Positions 1 to 7,437 of a stretch of 16,300 nucleotides of DNA are shown here, in pieces. The translations under genes were made by a program, and so were the position numbers. The stretch's first letter is position 1. Every line of letters starts with the position of its first letter. The stretch spans positions 1 through 16,300 of the forward strand of contig JBAPRR010000358.1 of NCBI GenBank assembly GCA_049281195.1, in the 5' to 3' direction. The notes under the pieces were generated by a model. It was not told where the DNA came from, ran no database searches, and saw nothing but the letters and a program-made list of their open reading frames with translations. Source of the DNA: JBAPRR01 sp049281195. GTDB taxonomy: Bacteria > Actinomycetota > Acidimicrobiia > Acidimicrobiales > CAVXTF01.

Positions 1-383
1 AGGTGGATCAGCTCAAGCAGATACCGGCCAGTGATTTCGTCGCAGTTGATGAATCCTGCCTTCAGGTGAAGGCGAATTCCGGTGAGGCCTACCAGCCGGG
101 GACTCCCGGATATCTGCAGAGCTGTGAATGAATAGGGCTGGAGGGGCGCATTAACCGTTGCCGGAGGGATTGATGTGGGTAAAGACAAACTCTTCTGCGT
201 GGGAGCGCTCGTCTGAGCAGAAGCTTCCGTCGCCACCCAGAAAGGGGCGGTCACTACAGCTGCGGCGACGACTAGCGCTATTGCTTTCCTGAGGGAGATT
301 CCCCGCCTACCGCTGGTTGCGAGATGTGTGCTGCGCAGAAGGGTCTTGTTGATATTCGAAACCGCCAGGAATGTTTTCTCCAT
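1..383 (-). CDS. secreted protein of unknown function, 5' part only
   Basis: An open frame of 127 codons runs off the left edge of the window from an ATG at 383. I do not recognise the family. The N-terminus is a long export signal: a basic stretch at residues 26-33 (GRRGISLRK), a hydrophobic core of Ala/Val/Leu at about 34-50, and a likely cleavage site at A-S-A-Q near residues 54-57. The RRGIS element loosely resembles a twin-arginine (Tat) motif but lacks the usual F-L after it, so Sec export is equally possible. After it comes a Ser/Thr/Pro-rich linker (57-78) and the start of a beta-rich region (about 83-127) with one Cys at 114. Codons are GC-biased and the frame is clean. The Shine-Dalgarno match is poor: GAGG lies only 2 bases from the ATG. 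It is divergent from the methyltransferase cluster. Confidence 0.6.
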   Translation of the reverse strand, partial: MEKTFLAVSNINKTLLRSTHLATSGRRGISLRKAIALVVAAAVVTAPFWVATEASAQTSAPTQKSLSLPTSIPPATVNAPLQPYSFTALQISGSPRLVGLTGIRLHLKAGFINCDEITGRYLLELIH

Positions 384-523
384 GACCTCGCGTTCGACCG
401 GGACTTGTGTCACAGAGAGTTCACCGTCGCCTCAACGGCGCGCCAGTACAAACGATCCAGCACATCGCCTTGAAACGGTGAGAACATTCGGGCAGGACCT
501 CTCTTCGCCAGCGGAGAACCAAC
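384..523. other. intergenic region between divergent genes
   Basis: This stretch separates the minus-strand secreted protein from the plus-strand methyltransferase cluster and must hold promoters for both. I found no convincing -35/-10 pair, no strong inverted repeat and no RNA gene. Confidence 0.4.
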
Positions 524-679
524 ATGCCAGTGCAGAAGCATTTCCGGATCACACCTCGCCTGACCAGGGATGATCCTTCGAACCTGCGCTCGGTTACACC
601 TGTCGGTCATCATGCGGAGACGAAGCTCCAGCACCCACCGGGGTCCCGGAGAAACAGGCCCGTCCACAGGGACGATTAA
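524..679 (+). CDS. possible small basic protein upstream of the methyltransferase
   Basis: A 51-codon frame starts at an ATG preceded by GGAG at 513-516 with a 7-base spacer, which is a good Shine-Dalgarno geometry and better than that of the methyltransferase itself. It ends with TAA at 677-679, 6 bases before the methyltransferase ATG at 686. The product is rich in Arg, Lys, His and Pro (it begins MPVQKHFRITPRL), has no membrane segment and no motif I recognise. By my reading about 70% of third codon positions are G or C, in line with the neighbours. Small regulators are common just upstream of restriction-modification genes, but nothing here shows a helix-turn-helix, so I assign no function. 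It could also be a translated leader or a chance frame. Confidence 0.4.
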   Translation: MPVQKHFRITPRLTRDDPSNLRSVTPVGHHAETKLQHPPGSRRNRPVHRDD

Positions 680-685
680 GAGAGC

Positions 686-2221
686 ATGGCGGCGAGCGAA
701 CCAAAAAAAGAGAGGCCAGGTCGCACTTCGACTTCTTCATTCGGAGTCGGGAAACGCGAGAGCCATGACGCGAGCGGGTTCTATGACCGCTTTGAGCCTC
801 CTGAGCTCTCTTCGGACGACCGGATCACTCTTCTCGGTGACATCGCTCAGTCGGACGCGGCGTGCATCAAGGGCGATTCTCGGAAGATGGTCCTTCCTGA
901 CGGCAACCCCCTCCCGGACAACTCTGTCGCGCTGGTAGTCACCTCACCTCCTTACTTTTCGGGCAAGGAGTACGAGCTCGCGATGGGGCAGGGCCATGTG
1001 CCCGCCAATTACCTCGAGTACCTGGAAATGCTCCGGCAGGTGTTCGAAGAGTGCCGCCGCGTCCTCGAGCCCGGCGGGCGGATCGCGGTGAACGTCGCCA
1101 ATCTGGGTCGCAAGCCCTACCGGAGCCTTGCCTCGGACATCGTCGGGATCCTTCAAGACGACCTCCGGATGCTTCTGCGCGGAGAAGTGATTTGGCGCAA
1201 GGGTGAAGGTGCTAGCGGGTCCTGCGCCTGGGGCTCGTTCAGAAGCGCCGCCAACCCGGTCCTGCGCGACATCACGGAGAGGGTCGTCATCGCGAGCAAG
1301 GGACGGTTCGACCGTGCCAAGACTCAGGAACAGCGACGTCGCCTCGGCCTGCCACACGACAACGAGATCTCTCCTGACGAATTCATGGAGGCAACGCTCG
1401 ATGTGTGGACCATGTCACCCGAGAGCGCCAAGAGGGTCAGTCACCCCGCTCCGTTCCCCGTCGAGCTCCCCACCCGTCTGATCGGCCTCTACACGTATCA
1501 GGGCGATCTCGTGGTGGACCCGTTCATGGGGTCCGGAACCACCCTGGTGGCAGCGATGAGAGGCAGGCGGCGTTACCTCGGCTACGACACCGATCCCGAG
1601 TACGTCAAGGTGGCGAAGAGGCGGGTTCGAGACGAGTTCAAACGTTTGAACGGCAAGCCTGCCGTGCGGTCGACCGCCAAAGGCGTTGCTCGTCGGGCTC
1701 CCGAGGATCGAATCCGCGAAGCTCTCGCAGAGACAGAAGACGATTTTCAGGCCAGAGCGTCGAAAGAAGGAAAGGTTGCGCAATCAATTGCAGAAGATCT
1801 TCTGTTGGAGAGCGGCTTTCGCATAACCCAGAAGAATGCTCGTTTGCGGGGACTCGGAGTATCGGTGAGCTTCGTGGCCCTCGATGGCGAAGACCTACCT
1901 TGGTATTTCGACGTGTCCGGAGCGTTCACCACCACACGTGGCGGCCTGTTGCGGACCGACAACGTATGGAAGTCGCTCGGCCGCGCCAACGTCCTTTACG
2001 CCAACGGCCGGAAGCCGATCGTGTTCCTCACGTCCAACCTTCCGAAGGCGAAGAGCGAGGGTGATCTTGCTCTCAGAGCGGTCGGTCCCGATGTCCTTTT
2101 CGACGCTATCGAGATGCTTTCCGAACAGCACAAGGTTCGCCTGAAGAAATATGCCGAAGGTGGGCACTCTGATCACCCGGAACCGGGTTTCTGGGCCGAA
2201 AAGGATCCGACGAGACCCTGA
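686..2221 (+). CDS. beta-class site-specific DNA methyltransferase with C-terminal nuclease-like domain
   Basis: This 511-residue protein transfers a methyl group from S-adenosylmethionine to an exocyclic amino group of DNA (N6-adenine or N4-cytosine; the sequence does not settle which). The catalytic motif IV, TSPPY, is at residues 86-90 and the AdoMet-binding motif I, DPFMGSGTT, at 278-286, followed by an acidic motif II-like GYDTDPEY at about 299-306. Motif IV before motif I is the beta-class order. Residues 25-50 (SHDASGFYDRF and following) resemble the N-terminus of related actinobacterial methyltransferases. A Lys/Arg-rich linker (308-345) leads to an extra domain at about 350-495 that the methyltransferase fold does not need. 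It has the outline of a PD-(D/E)XK nuclease: E-G-K and GF in a first helix (361-378), N-A-R (384-386), then two strands ending F-D-V-S (408-411), with the usual Lys replaced by Ser. No separate restriction gene is visible. ATG start, weak purine-rich site just upstream. Confidence 0.88.
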   Translation: MAASEPKKERPGRTSTSSFGVGKRESHDASGFYDRFEPPELSSDDRITLLGDIAQSDAACIKGDSRKMVLPDGNPLPDNSVALVVTSPPYFSGKEYELAMGQGHVPANYLEYLEMLRQVFEECRRVLEPGGRIAVNVANLGRKPYRSLASDIVGILQDDLRMLLRGEVIWRKGEGASGSCAWGSFRSAANPVLRDITERVVIASKGRFDRAKTQEQRRRLGLPHDNEISPDEFMEATLDVWTMSPESAKRVSHPAPFPVELPTRLIGLYTYQGDLVVDPFMGSGTTLVAAMRGRRRYLGYDTDPEYVKVAKRRVRDEFKRLNGKPAVRSTAKGVARRAPEDRIREALAETEDDFQARASKEGKVAQSIAEDLLLESGFRITQKNARLRGLGVSVSFVALDGEDLPWYFDVSGAFTTTRGGLLRTDNVWKSLGRANVLYANGRKPIVFLTSNLPKAKSEGDLALRAVGPDVLFDAIEMLSEQHKVRLKKYAEGGHSDHPEPGFWAEKDPTRP

Positions 2222-2338
2222 CCCGAGCGGCCCGCAGATTACATACCGGCGGGGTGGGTATGGTGTCGCGCGCATCTAGCGGCTGGAGGCGCGACGTACC
2301 GCTCAACAACTTCTTGGGAGGGTCTACCTCCGACCCGG

Positions 2339-3178
2339 TTGAGGGCCCTGGTCAAAGGGGCCTCATCGACGGTAGGTGTGGCTCCCCTCGGTGGCCCGCG
2401 GACGCACCAAACTTACGCGTGGTGGCTCGAGGTGCTGCTCGAATCGCTGGGGCTGCCCGCCGAGGTCCGCAATGCCGGAGTGGAGGCGCAGCGCGTCAAC
2501 CGTGCGCTCTGCGATTGGGATGGCGAGGTCGAGCAGTGGTCCCCGGACGTGGTGATCCTGAACTACGGCCAGTACGAGTGCATGCCCGGTCTACTGCCCC
2601 ACTGGTTGGAGCGGCACGCTACGGGATGGCACCACCACAGCGGACCGGTCCGTGACCGCTACAGGATCAAGGTTCTGACCCCCATTTGGCGCAAGTTGGT
2701 CAGGTACCAGATGATGGCGGATCAGTACGTGCATTCGGGTCCCTTCCGAGCGTCGCCACAGCGCACGGTCACCGAGCTCGCAAGGTTCGTCGAACAGTTG
2801 AAGACGGTGAGCAGCCCGCTTGTCATCGTGATGGACACGTGGCCCATCGGACCACGTTGGGAACGTTGGTTCCCCGGAATGCAGAGGCGTGTGGTCGTTA
2901 TGCGCAAAACAATCGAGCGCTGGATCGAAAGCGCCGAAGATCCGGAGATCCGCCTGTTTCCGCTTTCAGAGATCGTCAGCCGTCACGACCCTGAAGAATC
3001 CATGCCGGATGGAGTCCACTTCTCGGCGGGGCTGCATCGGGAGATCGCTGAGGAACTGGCTCGGGCGATTCTTCCTTGGGCCGCGACCCAACCGCATCTC
3101 AGACGTCCGGGGATGAAATTGGATTTCGTCGATGAGGTACAACGGGGACGGCACGCTTCAGCCGACGCCGCCTACTGA
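2339..3178 (+). CDS. SGNH/GDSL-like hydrolase family protein
   Basis: This is a probable cytoplasmic 279-residue protein of the SGNH hydrolase superfamily (esterases and acyltransferases with a Ser-His-Asp site). Block I is unusual, KGASS at residues 6-10, with Ala where GDS has Asp. Block III, normally GxND, reads YGQYE (76-80). Block V is canonical, with D224 and H227 in PDGVHF. There is no signal peptide. The only start in a sensible place is a TTG at 2339. The purine-rich GGGAGGG near 2315-2322 is too far upstream to be an ideal ribosome site, and no ATG or GTG lies between it and the previous gene. It is in the same reading frame as the methyltransferase, and the frame has no stop between the methyltransferase TGA (2219-2221) and this start. 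A substrate cannot be deduced. It converges on the NTF2-like gene. Confidence 0.78.
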   Translation: MRALVKGASSTVGVAPLGGPRTHQTYAWWLEVLLESLGLPAEVRNAGVEAQRVNRALCDWDGEVEQWSPDVVILNYGQYECMPGLLPHWLERHATGWHHHSGPVRDRYRIKVLTPIWRKLVRYQMMADQYVHSGPFRASPQRTVTELARFVEQLKTVSSPLVIVMDTWPIGPRWERWFPGMQRRVVVMRKTIERWIESAEDPEIRLFPLSEIVSRHDPEESMPDGVHFSAGLHREIAEELARAILPWAATQPHLRRPGMKLDFVDEVQRGRHASADAAY

Positions 3179-3183
3179 CAACC

Positions 3184-3196
3184 TTCGGGGCCCGAA
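3184..3196. terminator. short inverted repeat between convergent genes
   Basis: TTCGG and CCGAA flank a 3-base GGC loop in the 21-base gap between the hydrolase stop (3178) and the NTF2-like stop (3200). The position suits a bidirectional terminator, but the stem is only 5 bp and no T-tract follows on either strand. Confidence 0.25.
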
Positions 3197-3199
3197 CGG

Positions 3200-3688
3200 T
3201 CATCGCATTTCTGCGGCGCCGAACCCTTCGACGCCGGTCAAAGGCAGAACTTCGGTTCGGCCGATTTGGCGAACCAGGCTCGCCGCATCGAGGTACACCC
3301 GCTCGTTGGTGATTCGATCACCGTCAAAAGTGAAGACAGCAACAACCGGCACTCTGAAAGCCTTTCCTGTCGGTTCGAGTCCCATGAATTCTCCGGTGTT
3401 GGTGCCGATGAGGTCGAACTCTGTAACGACCGTGTCGTCATCGCCGACATGCGTTCTTACATGCTCATGGCGCTGATCCGGGAAGGCTGTGCGCTGCCTG
3501 GTGTGATAGGCGATTACCGCAGAACGACCTTCGTGGATCTCGCCCGTGGGGACGATCTCGTAGCGGGGCACATCTTTGAAGGTTGCAAGACAGGCTTCCC
3601 AGTCGTGATCGACCTCGGACTTGAAGTGTGCTTCGAGCACCTCGAGGCGTCTCTGGCGCAGATCGTCGTCTGTACTTTGAGGATTCAC
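3200..3688 (-). CDS. NTF2/SnoaL-fold (ester cyclase-like) protein
   Basis: This 162-residue protein has the pattern of a SnoaL-like alpha+beta barrel: a helical start (residues 7-37, ending in the W-x-A-C-L-A-T-F region), a strand with YEIVPTGEIHEGR and the AFPDQ turn at about 69-72, and a run of strands at 87-135 (VVTEFDLIGTNTGEFMG, then FRVPVVAVFTFDGDRI, then ERVYLDAASLVRQIG). The family includes polyketide and ester cyclases and many carrier or isomerase-like proteins of unknown substrate. The frame is open further upstream inside the peptidase gene, but a GTG at 3688 gives a start 4 bases after the peptidase stop and a family-typical length, so I chose it. That spacing suggests translational coupling to the peptidase. 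No signal peptide is seen, so it probably stays in the cytoplasm. Confidence 0.8.
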   Translation of the reverse strand: MNPQSTDDDLRQRRLEVLEAHFKSEVDHDWEACLATFKDVPRYEIVPTGEIHEGRSAVIAYHTRQRTAFPDQRHEHVRTHVGDDDTVVTEFDLIGTNTGEFMGLEPTGKAFRVPVVAVFTFDGDRITNERVYLDAASLVRQIGRTEVLPLTGVEGFGAAEMR

Positions 3689-3692
3689 GCGC

Positions 3693-6600
3693 TCAGTTGG
3701 TGTATTTGAAGGATGCTTTTGGATTGACGGGACTCTTGCCAAAACCCGTCGCCGCACTTTCGAGGGTCTCGACCCGTACGTCGACCTTGCTGCCGGCTGC
3801 TTGCGGCGGCGCAGTGGCGGTGACTTCCGAGGTGTTACCGGCGTCAGTGAGGGCGGGGACGTTGGCAAACGTGATTGCCTCAACGTTGCCGAACCAAACC
3901 CCGGTTACGAAGCCGAGATTCGAGCCGTCAATAGTCACCGAAGTGCCAGCTGGACCTGAACCCGGGGAGACAGACACAAGGCTCGGATTGCCAGGTGGGT
4001 AATAAGTGAACGTGTCGTGAGTGGTTTCGGCTGCCGAACACCCGGACTGATCGCATACCGACACCTGATCGATGCCCGGGTTGTCGGGGGTCGTCACCAA
4101 CTTGACCACCGAGCCCGTCACCTTGTTGAAGTCGAATGCCGTGGTGTCGGAGAATCCGTCTTCCGACCCCGGAGTACCAACGTCGGTGAAGACAACTTCC
4201 TCGGAGTCACCCAGACCTGTTCCGGCAATGACAACGTCGGTGCCGCCAGTCGTGGGCCCGGCGGACAGGGCTTGTGTCTTTCCGCCTGAGACGACGGTGA
4301 CCGATGTCACCGTCGGGGTGGGGGCGTAGGTGACCGGTATCCGGTTACTCGGGGCCGAACCCGCTATGTCGGCCGAGTTGGGACTGGCGAGCGTCTGGGC
4401 ATATACGCCGAGCGTCAGAGGTGCCGAGGTCGCCGACTCCGCAGGAAGGGTGACTACGAGCTTGGTCGGACTTATGTAGTCCAGGTCGTACATGAACGAG
4501 TTGTCGGACCGGTACGGACCCACGTCCAACCACTCCAGCCCGAGGTCACCGAGCCCCTGGCCCTTGATCGTCGCCGTGCTGGTCCCCGCCTCACTCGCAA
4601 GACCGCCCTGCACCTTGATCGAGTCCAGCTTTGGTGAAGCTACGTAGTCGAACTCGGTGGCCACCGGATCGACTTCGGTTCCGGCGGTGCCCTCATCGGC
4701 TACCGGCCCGGAAAACTCCGGAAGGATGGTCTCCTCCGGGCTACTACCGGCGGACGTGGTCACCCGGACCTCTGTCTGGCAGACGTCGGTGAGGGCGTTC
4801 AGGTTCGTGGCGCACTTTGTGGCGGACGAATAAGGCGGGGCGGTCACGGTCAGATCGTTGTCGTTCAGCACGCGGACGTTGGTCCCGTTTATGCCTCCGA
4901 AGGTGACCGATGGGGTGCCACCCGATTTGAATCCAGCGCCGAAGACGTGGACGGTGATCCCGCCGGCGTCACTGCCGCCATCGGTGTCGACGCCGTCCAC
5001 GCTCGGTGCTGCCGCTTGGGTATCAGTCGGGTAGTAGGTGACCCTCGAAGTCGACGAAGTCGGGCTGCTCTGGCCGTCGGTGAGAGTCACGACAAGGTCG
5101 TAGGTGCCTGCCCCGTCACCCGATCCACCAGTACCAGACTCCCCGGAATCCGCAGGGAGAGTCGCAGTTAACCTCGTCGCACTCGCCACGTGGAAGGCGC
5201 CGGTCGAAAGGGTGACGGTTCCGATCTGCACTCCCGCTACGTCAGGGCTCGAGCCATCCTCGAAACCTGATCCGGTGATGGTTACCATTCCGCCCCCTGC
5301 AGGAACCGCCGCCGGTGAAACGGAGCGGACCACAGGGACGGTCGAGCCGGCGGTGTTACATAGCCAGCTTGCCAGGCCCGGTGAGCCGTCTGTGTTGGTG
5401 ATGCGTGGCGATCCGAGTCCCGATGCCATGTCGTAACCGGCTGTGGCAGGAAAGAGTCCTCCGGTATCGCCGAAGATGTCGGTGTTGCCGGCGGTGATGT
5501 CGTTGAAGGAATCGGCGTCTTCAGTCGGGTCGGAGGCAATGGCGTACAACTTGGGAGGCACGAATCCGATCCCGCCCTGGGCGACACACGCCGGCGTCGA
5601 CGCTGCGTCGGTGAGCATCGCCCCCCACAGTGGCGTCGACGAGGAGGTACCACCGAAGGTGGTCCACCCGCCATAGGCACTGTCGTAGATGGTGACCGCC
5701 CCGGTGAACTCGTCCGCCTGGGCAGTGACGTCAGGAGTCTCGCGACAGACGGAAGCTCCGCAGAAAGGCCCGTCCAGCTTGTTAGCTGCAGCCACGATGG
5801 CCTGATTGTCGAACCCTTTCACCAGGCTGTCGGCCTGCCATGTCGGAGCTCCCCAGATCGCGGAGATCCCGCCGCCGCCTGCGCCCCAGTCCGCGCCGTC
5901 GTTCCAGACATGTTCTGCAGGAGGCTCTGTTGCATCGGTGATCGTCGTTCCTCCCACCGCCAATACCCACGGATTGGCCGCCGGGTCATTGGAGGAAAGG
6001 ATCGGAGCGACAGGGCTGCTCCCGTGATAGGCGCAGCTGTCGGCACCGTCGTCACCTGCCCAGCCGAGAACGGTCTGGCCCTGCGCTGCTGCCTCTTCGA
6101 AAAGCGAGCTCTCCAGCTGCTCAAGCCCGGGCTCGTACTGGGCGACTTGGGTCTCACAGCCGCTGTCCCACGAGGAGGTGACTATCCGCGCGGTGTCTCC
6201 TTCGATGATGCGGTTGTAGTTGTCGACGTATGCGGTGAAGGAGTTGGGTGCCTCATAGACATCGATCGTGGCTCCCGGGGCTACGGCCGACACGTCATCG
6301 ATATCAAGTTCGGCTTCGCCCGATCCATAACCTGTCTGCTGTCCACCGTCGACACTGATGACATGGAGGCGACCCTGCATTGTCTTGGCTTTGGAAGCGC
6401 CGAAATAGCAAGTGTCGAAAGTATCGATATCGCCGCGAGCGAAGGGTTCCAACTCGTAAACGGCGATCGTCTGGCCAGTGCCGTCCACGCCCTGGTCGTA
6501 TAGCCCACCCACGCCGTAGGCGTCCGCAATCTGAGTGTCGGTTAGACCGCCGAAATCGGCTGCGTCCGACACAGCCGCCGGACACGCAACTGGACCATCA

Positions 6601-7268
6601 CCGTCCGAGGCGCGTGACGGTGCGAGAGCCCTGGCGTGGCCTCCGCTGCTGCCTCTGGCACTGCGTAGATCTGTCGCCGGCTGAAGGAGGTCGTTCAGTC
6701 CAATGACGGCCTGGACATCGGCGGCGATATCCGTGGGAACTGAAACGGCGGTGGTCGGGGCGAAGACCTCGCCACCGTTCGAAGTCCTGAAGTCGCCGAG
6801 GCGCGTATCAAACGCCGTCTCGACATGGGATGCGCTTCCTTCGAAGTCCACGAGGAGTCCATTGGACGATACAGAGGTGACCCTCAGCCCGGCGCCGCGG
6901 AGCATGGAGGTCACCGCCCCCAACGCATTAGTCGAAGCAAACACACGACTGAACTCGCCGGGCTTCAAGTAGTGCCGGTATAGCGGCGAGGCGGGATCCG
7001 ACACCGCCTGGGCGTAGCTCGCCAGCTCGGCTGCATCGGAGGACTTGAGGCCCACCACTCCGCTGATTGCCTGGTTCGGATTGATCGCGCCAGCCGACAC
7101 GACGCCGACCGGCAGAAGCGGTGCCGCGGCCACTGCCTCGAAGGTCTGGGACGCCGACGCGGACGCCGAAGCCACCGAACAGAGCGTTGCGCTGAATCCC
7201 AGTGCCAGTGCGGCGACTCCGACACCCACCCGAGCAGGGCAGAAGATGAAACGACGGTCTTTCGACAC
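3693..7268 (-). CDS. secreted S53 (sedolisin/kumamolisin-type) serine-carboxyl peptidase with five C-terminal IPT/TIG-like domains
   Basis: This 1191-residue exported endopeptidase starts at a GTG (7268) with an AGAGGGGG ribosome site 9 bases upstream. A signal peptide covers residues 1 to about 38, with cleavage in an A-S-A-S-A-S run. Residues about 50-195 are a pro-kumamolisin activation domain (VVGLKSSD, SPLYRHYLKPGEF, FDTRLGDFR). The S53 catalytic domain spans about 240-640. The Glu/Asp pair is E318 and D322 in GEAELDID, the oxyanion Asp is D406 in AGDDG, and the nucleophile is S542 in GGTSSSTP. Calcium-site residues are D590 and D613 (GYDMASGLG). All catalytic residues are present, so the enzyme should be active, and the family usually works at acid pH. 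After it come five immunoglobulin-like IPT/TIG-like domains at about 645-745, 753-850, 873-980, 984-1090 and 1094-1191, probably for surface or substrate attachment. There is no C-terminal membrane anchor or sorting signal. It lies 169 bases downstream of the DUF4349 gene, so it may have its own promoter. Confidence 0.95.
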   Translation of the reverse strand: MSKDRRFIFCPARVGVGVAALALGFSATLCSVASASASASQTFEAVAAAPLLPVGVVSAGAINPNQAISGVVGLKSSDAAELASYAQAVSDPASPLYRHYLKPGEFSRVFASTNALGAVTSMLRGAGLRVTSVSSNGLLVDFEGSASHVETAFDTRLGDFRTSNGGEVFAPTTAVSVPTDIAADVQAVIGLNDLLQPATDLRSARGSSGGHARALAPSRASDGDGPVACPAAVSDAADFGGLTDTQIADAYGVGGLYDQGVDGTGQTIAVYELEPFARGDIDTFDTCYFGASKAKTMQGRLHVISVDGGQQTGYGSGEAELDIDDVSAVAPGATIDVYEAPNSFTAYVDNYNRIIEGDTARIVTSSWDSGCETQVAQYEPGLEQLESSLFEEAAAQGQTVLGWAGDDGADSCAYHGSSPVAPILSSNDPAANPWVLAVGGTTITDATEPPAEHVWNDGADWGAGGGGISAIWGAPTWQADSLVKGFDNQAIVAAANKLDGPFCGASVCRETPDVTAQADEFTGAVTIYDSAYGGWTTFGGTSSSTPLWGAMLTDAASTPACVAQGGIGFVPPKLYAIASDPTEDADSFNDITAGNTDIFGDTGGLFPATAGYDMASGLGSPRITNTDGSPGLASWLCNTAGSTVPVVRSVSPAAVPAGGGMVTITGSGFEDGSSPDVAGVQIGTVTLSTGAFHVASATRLTATLPADSGESGTGGSGDGAGTYDLVVTLTDGQSSPTSSTSRVTYYPTDTQAAAPSVDGVDTDGGSDAGGITVHVFGAGFKSGGTPSVTFGGINGTNVRVLNDNDLTVTAPPYSSATKCATNLNALTDVCQTEVRVTTSAGSSPEETILPEFSGPVADEGTAGTEVDPVATEFDYVASPKLDSIKVQGGLASEAGTSTATIKGQGLGDLGLEWLDVGPYRSDNSFMYDLDYISPTKLVVTLPAESATSAPLTLGVYAQTLASPNSADIAGSAPSNRIPVTYAPTPTVTSVTVVSGGKTQALSAGPTTGGTDVVIAGTGLGDSEEVVFTDVGTPGSEDGFSDTTAFDFNKVTGSVVKLVTTPDNPGIDQVSVCDQSGCSAAETTHDTFTYYPPGNPSLVSVSPGSGPAGTSVTIDGSNLGFVTGVWFGNVEAITFANVPALTDAGNTSEVTATAPPQAAGSKVDVRVETLESAATGFGKSPVNPKASFKYTN

Positions 7269-7348
7269 TTTGATGAACCCCCTCTTTCCCGGTGCGATTC
7301 AAGCGCGGGTTACCGGTGGCGATACTCCGAACCGATTGCTTTCGACAC
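7259..7348 (-). repeat. direct repeats in the peptidase leader
   Basis: On the minus strand the 10-mer GTGTCGAAAG occurs at 7348-7339 and again at 7268-7259, exactly 80 bases apart. The second copy includes the start codon of the peptidase. A partial third copy, TCGAAAGC, is at 7405-7398. They may be regulator sites, or chance matches in a purine-rich leader. Confidence 0.3.
7326..7348. promoter_or_regulatory. candidate regulatory motif upstream of the S53 peptidase
   Basis: The minus strand reads GTGTCGAAAG, five other bases, then GGTTCGGA. The same two blocks, GTCGAAAG and GGTTCGGA sharing two G bases, lie upstream of the sigma-factor gene at 9201-9216 on the plus strand. Sharing by the two leaders suggests a common regulator site. 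The orientation relative to the genes differs. Confidence 0.25.
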
Positions 7349-7437
7349 CACCGAACTTTATCCCTGCGGGCCGAGATTGCACCTGGGTGAGGTCATCGCT
7401 TTCGATCTGAACTCGATCACTACTCGCTGCCTTGGCG

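Noticed and set aside
410..667. Minus-strand 85-codon frame upstream of the methyltransferase
   Set aside because: No ribosome site for its GTG start, no recognisable motif, and it overlaps the better-supported small frame at 524-679 on the other strand.
2242..2262. CATACC/GGTATG inverted repeat between the methyltransferase and the SGNH gene
   Set aside because: Only 6 bp with a 9-base loop and no T-tract; not distinguishable from chance.
3689..3883. N-terminal extension of the NTF2-like frame into the peptidase gene
   Set aside because: The extra residues are Pro/Arg/Ser-rich out-of-frame reading of the last TIG domain; the GTG at 3688 gives the family length.
5910..6503. 197-codon plus-strand frame inside the peptidase gene
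   Set aside because: Antisense to the conserved catalytic domain; a typical shadow frame in GC-rich DNA.
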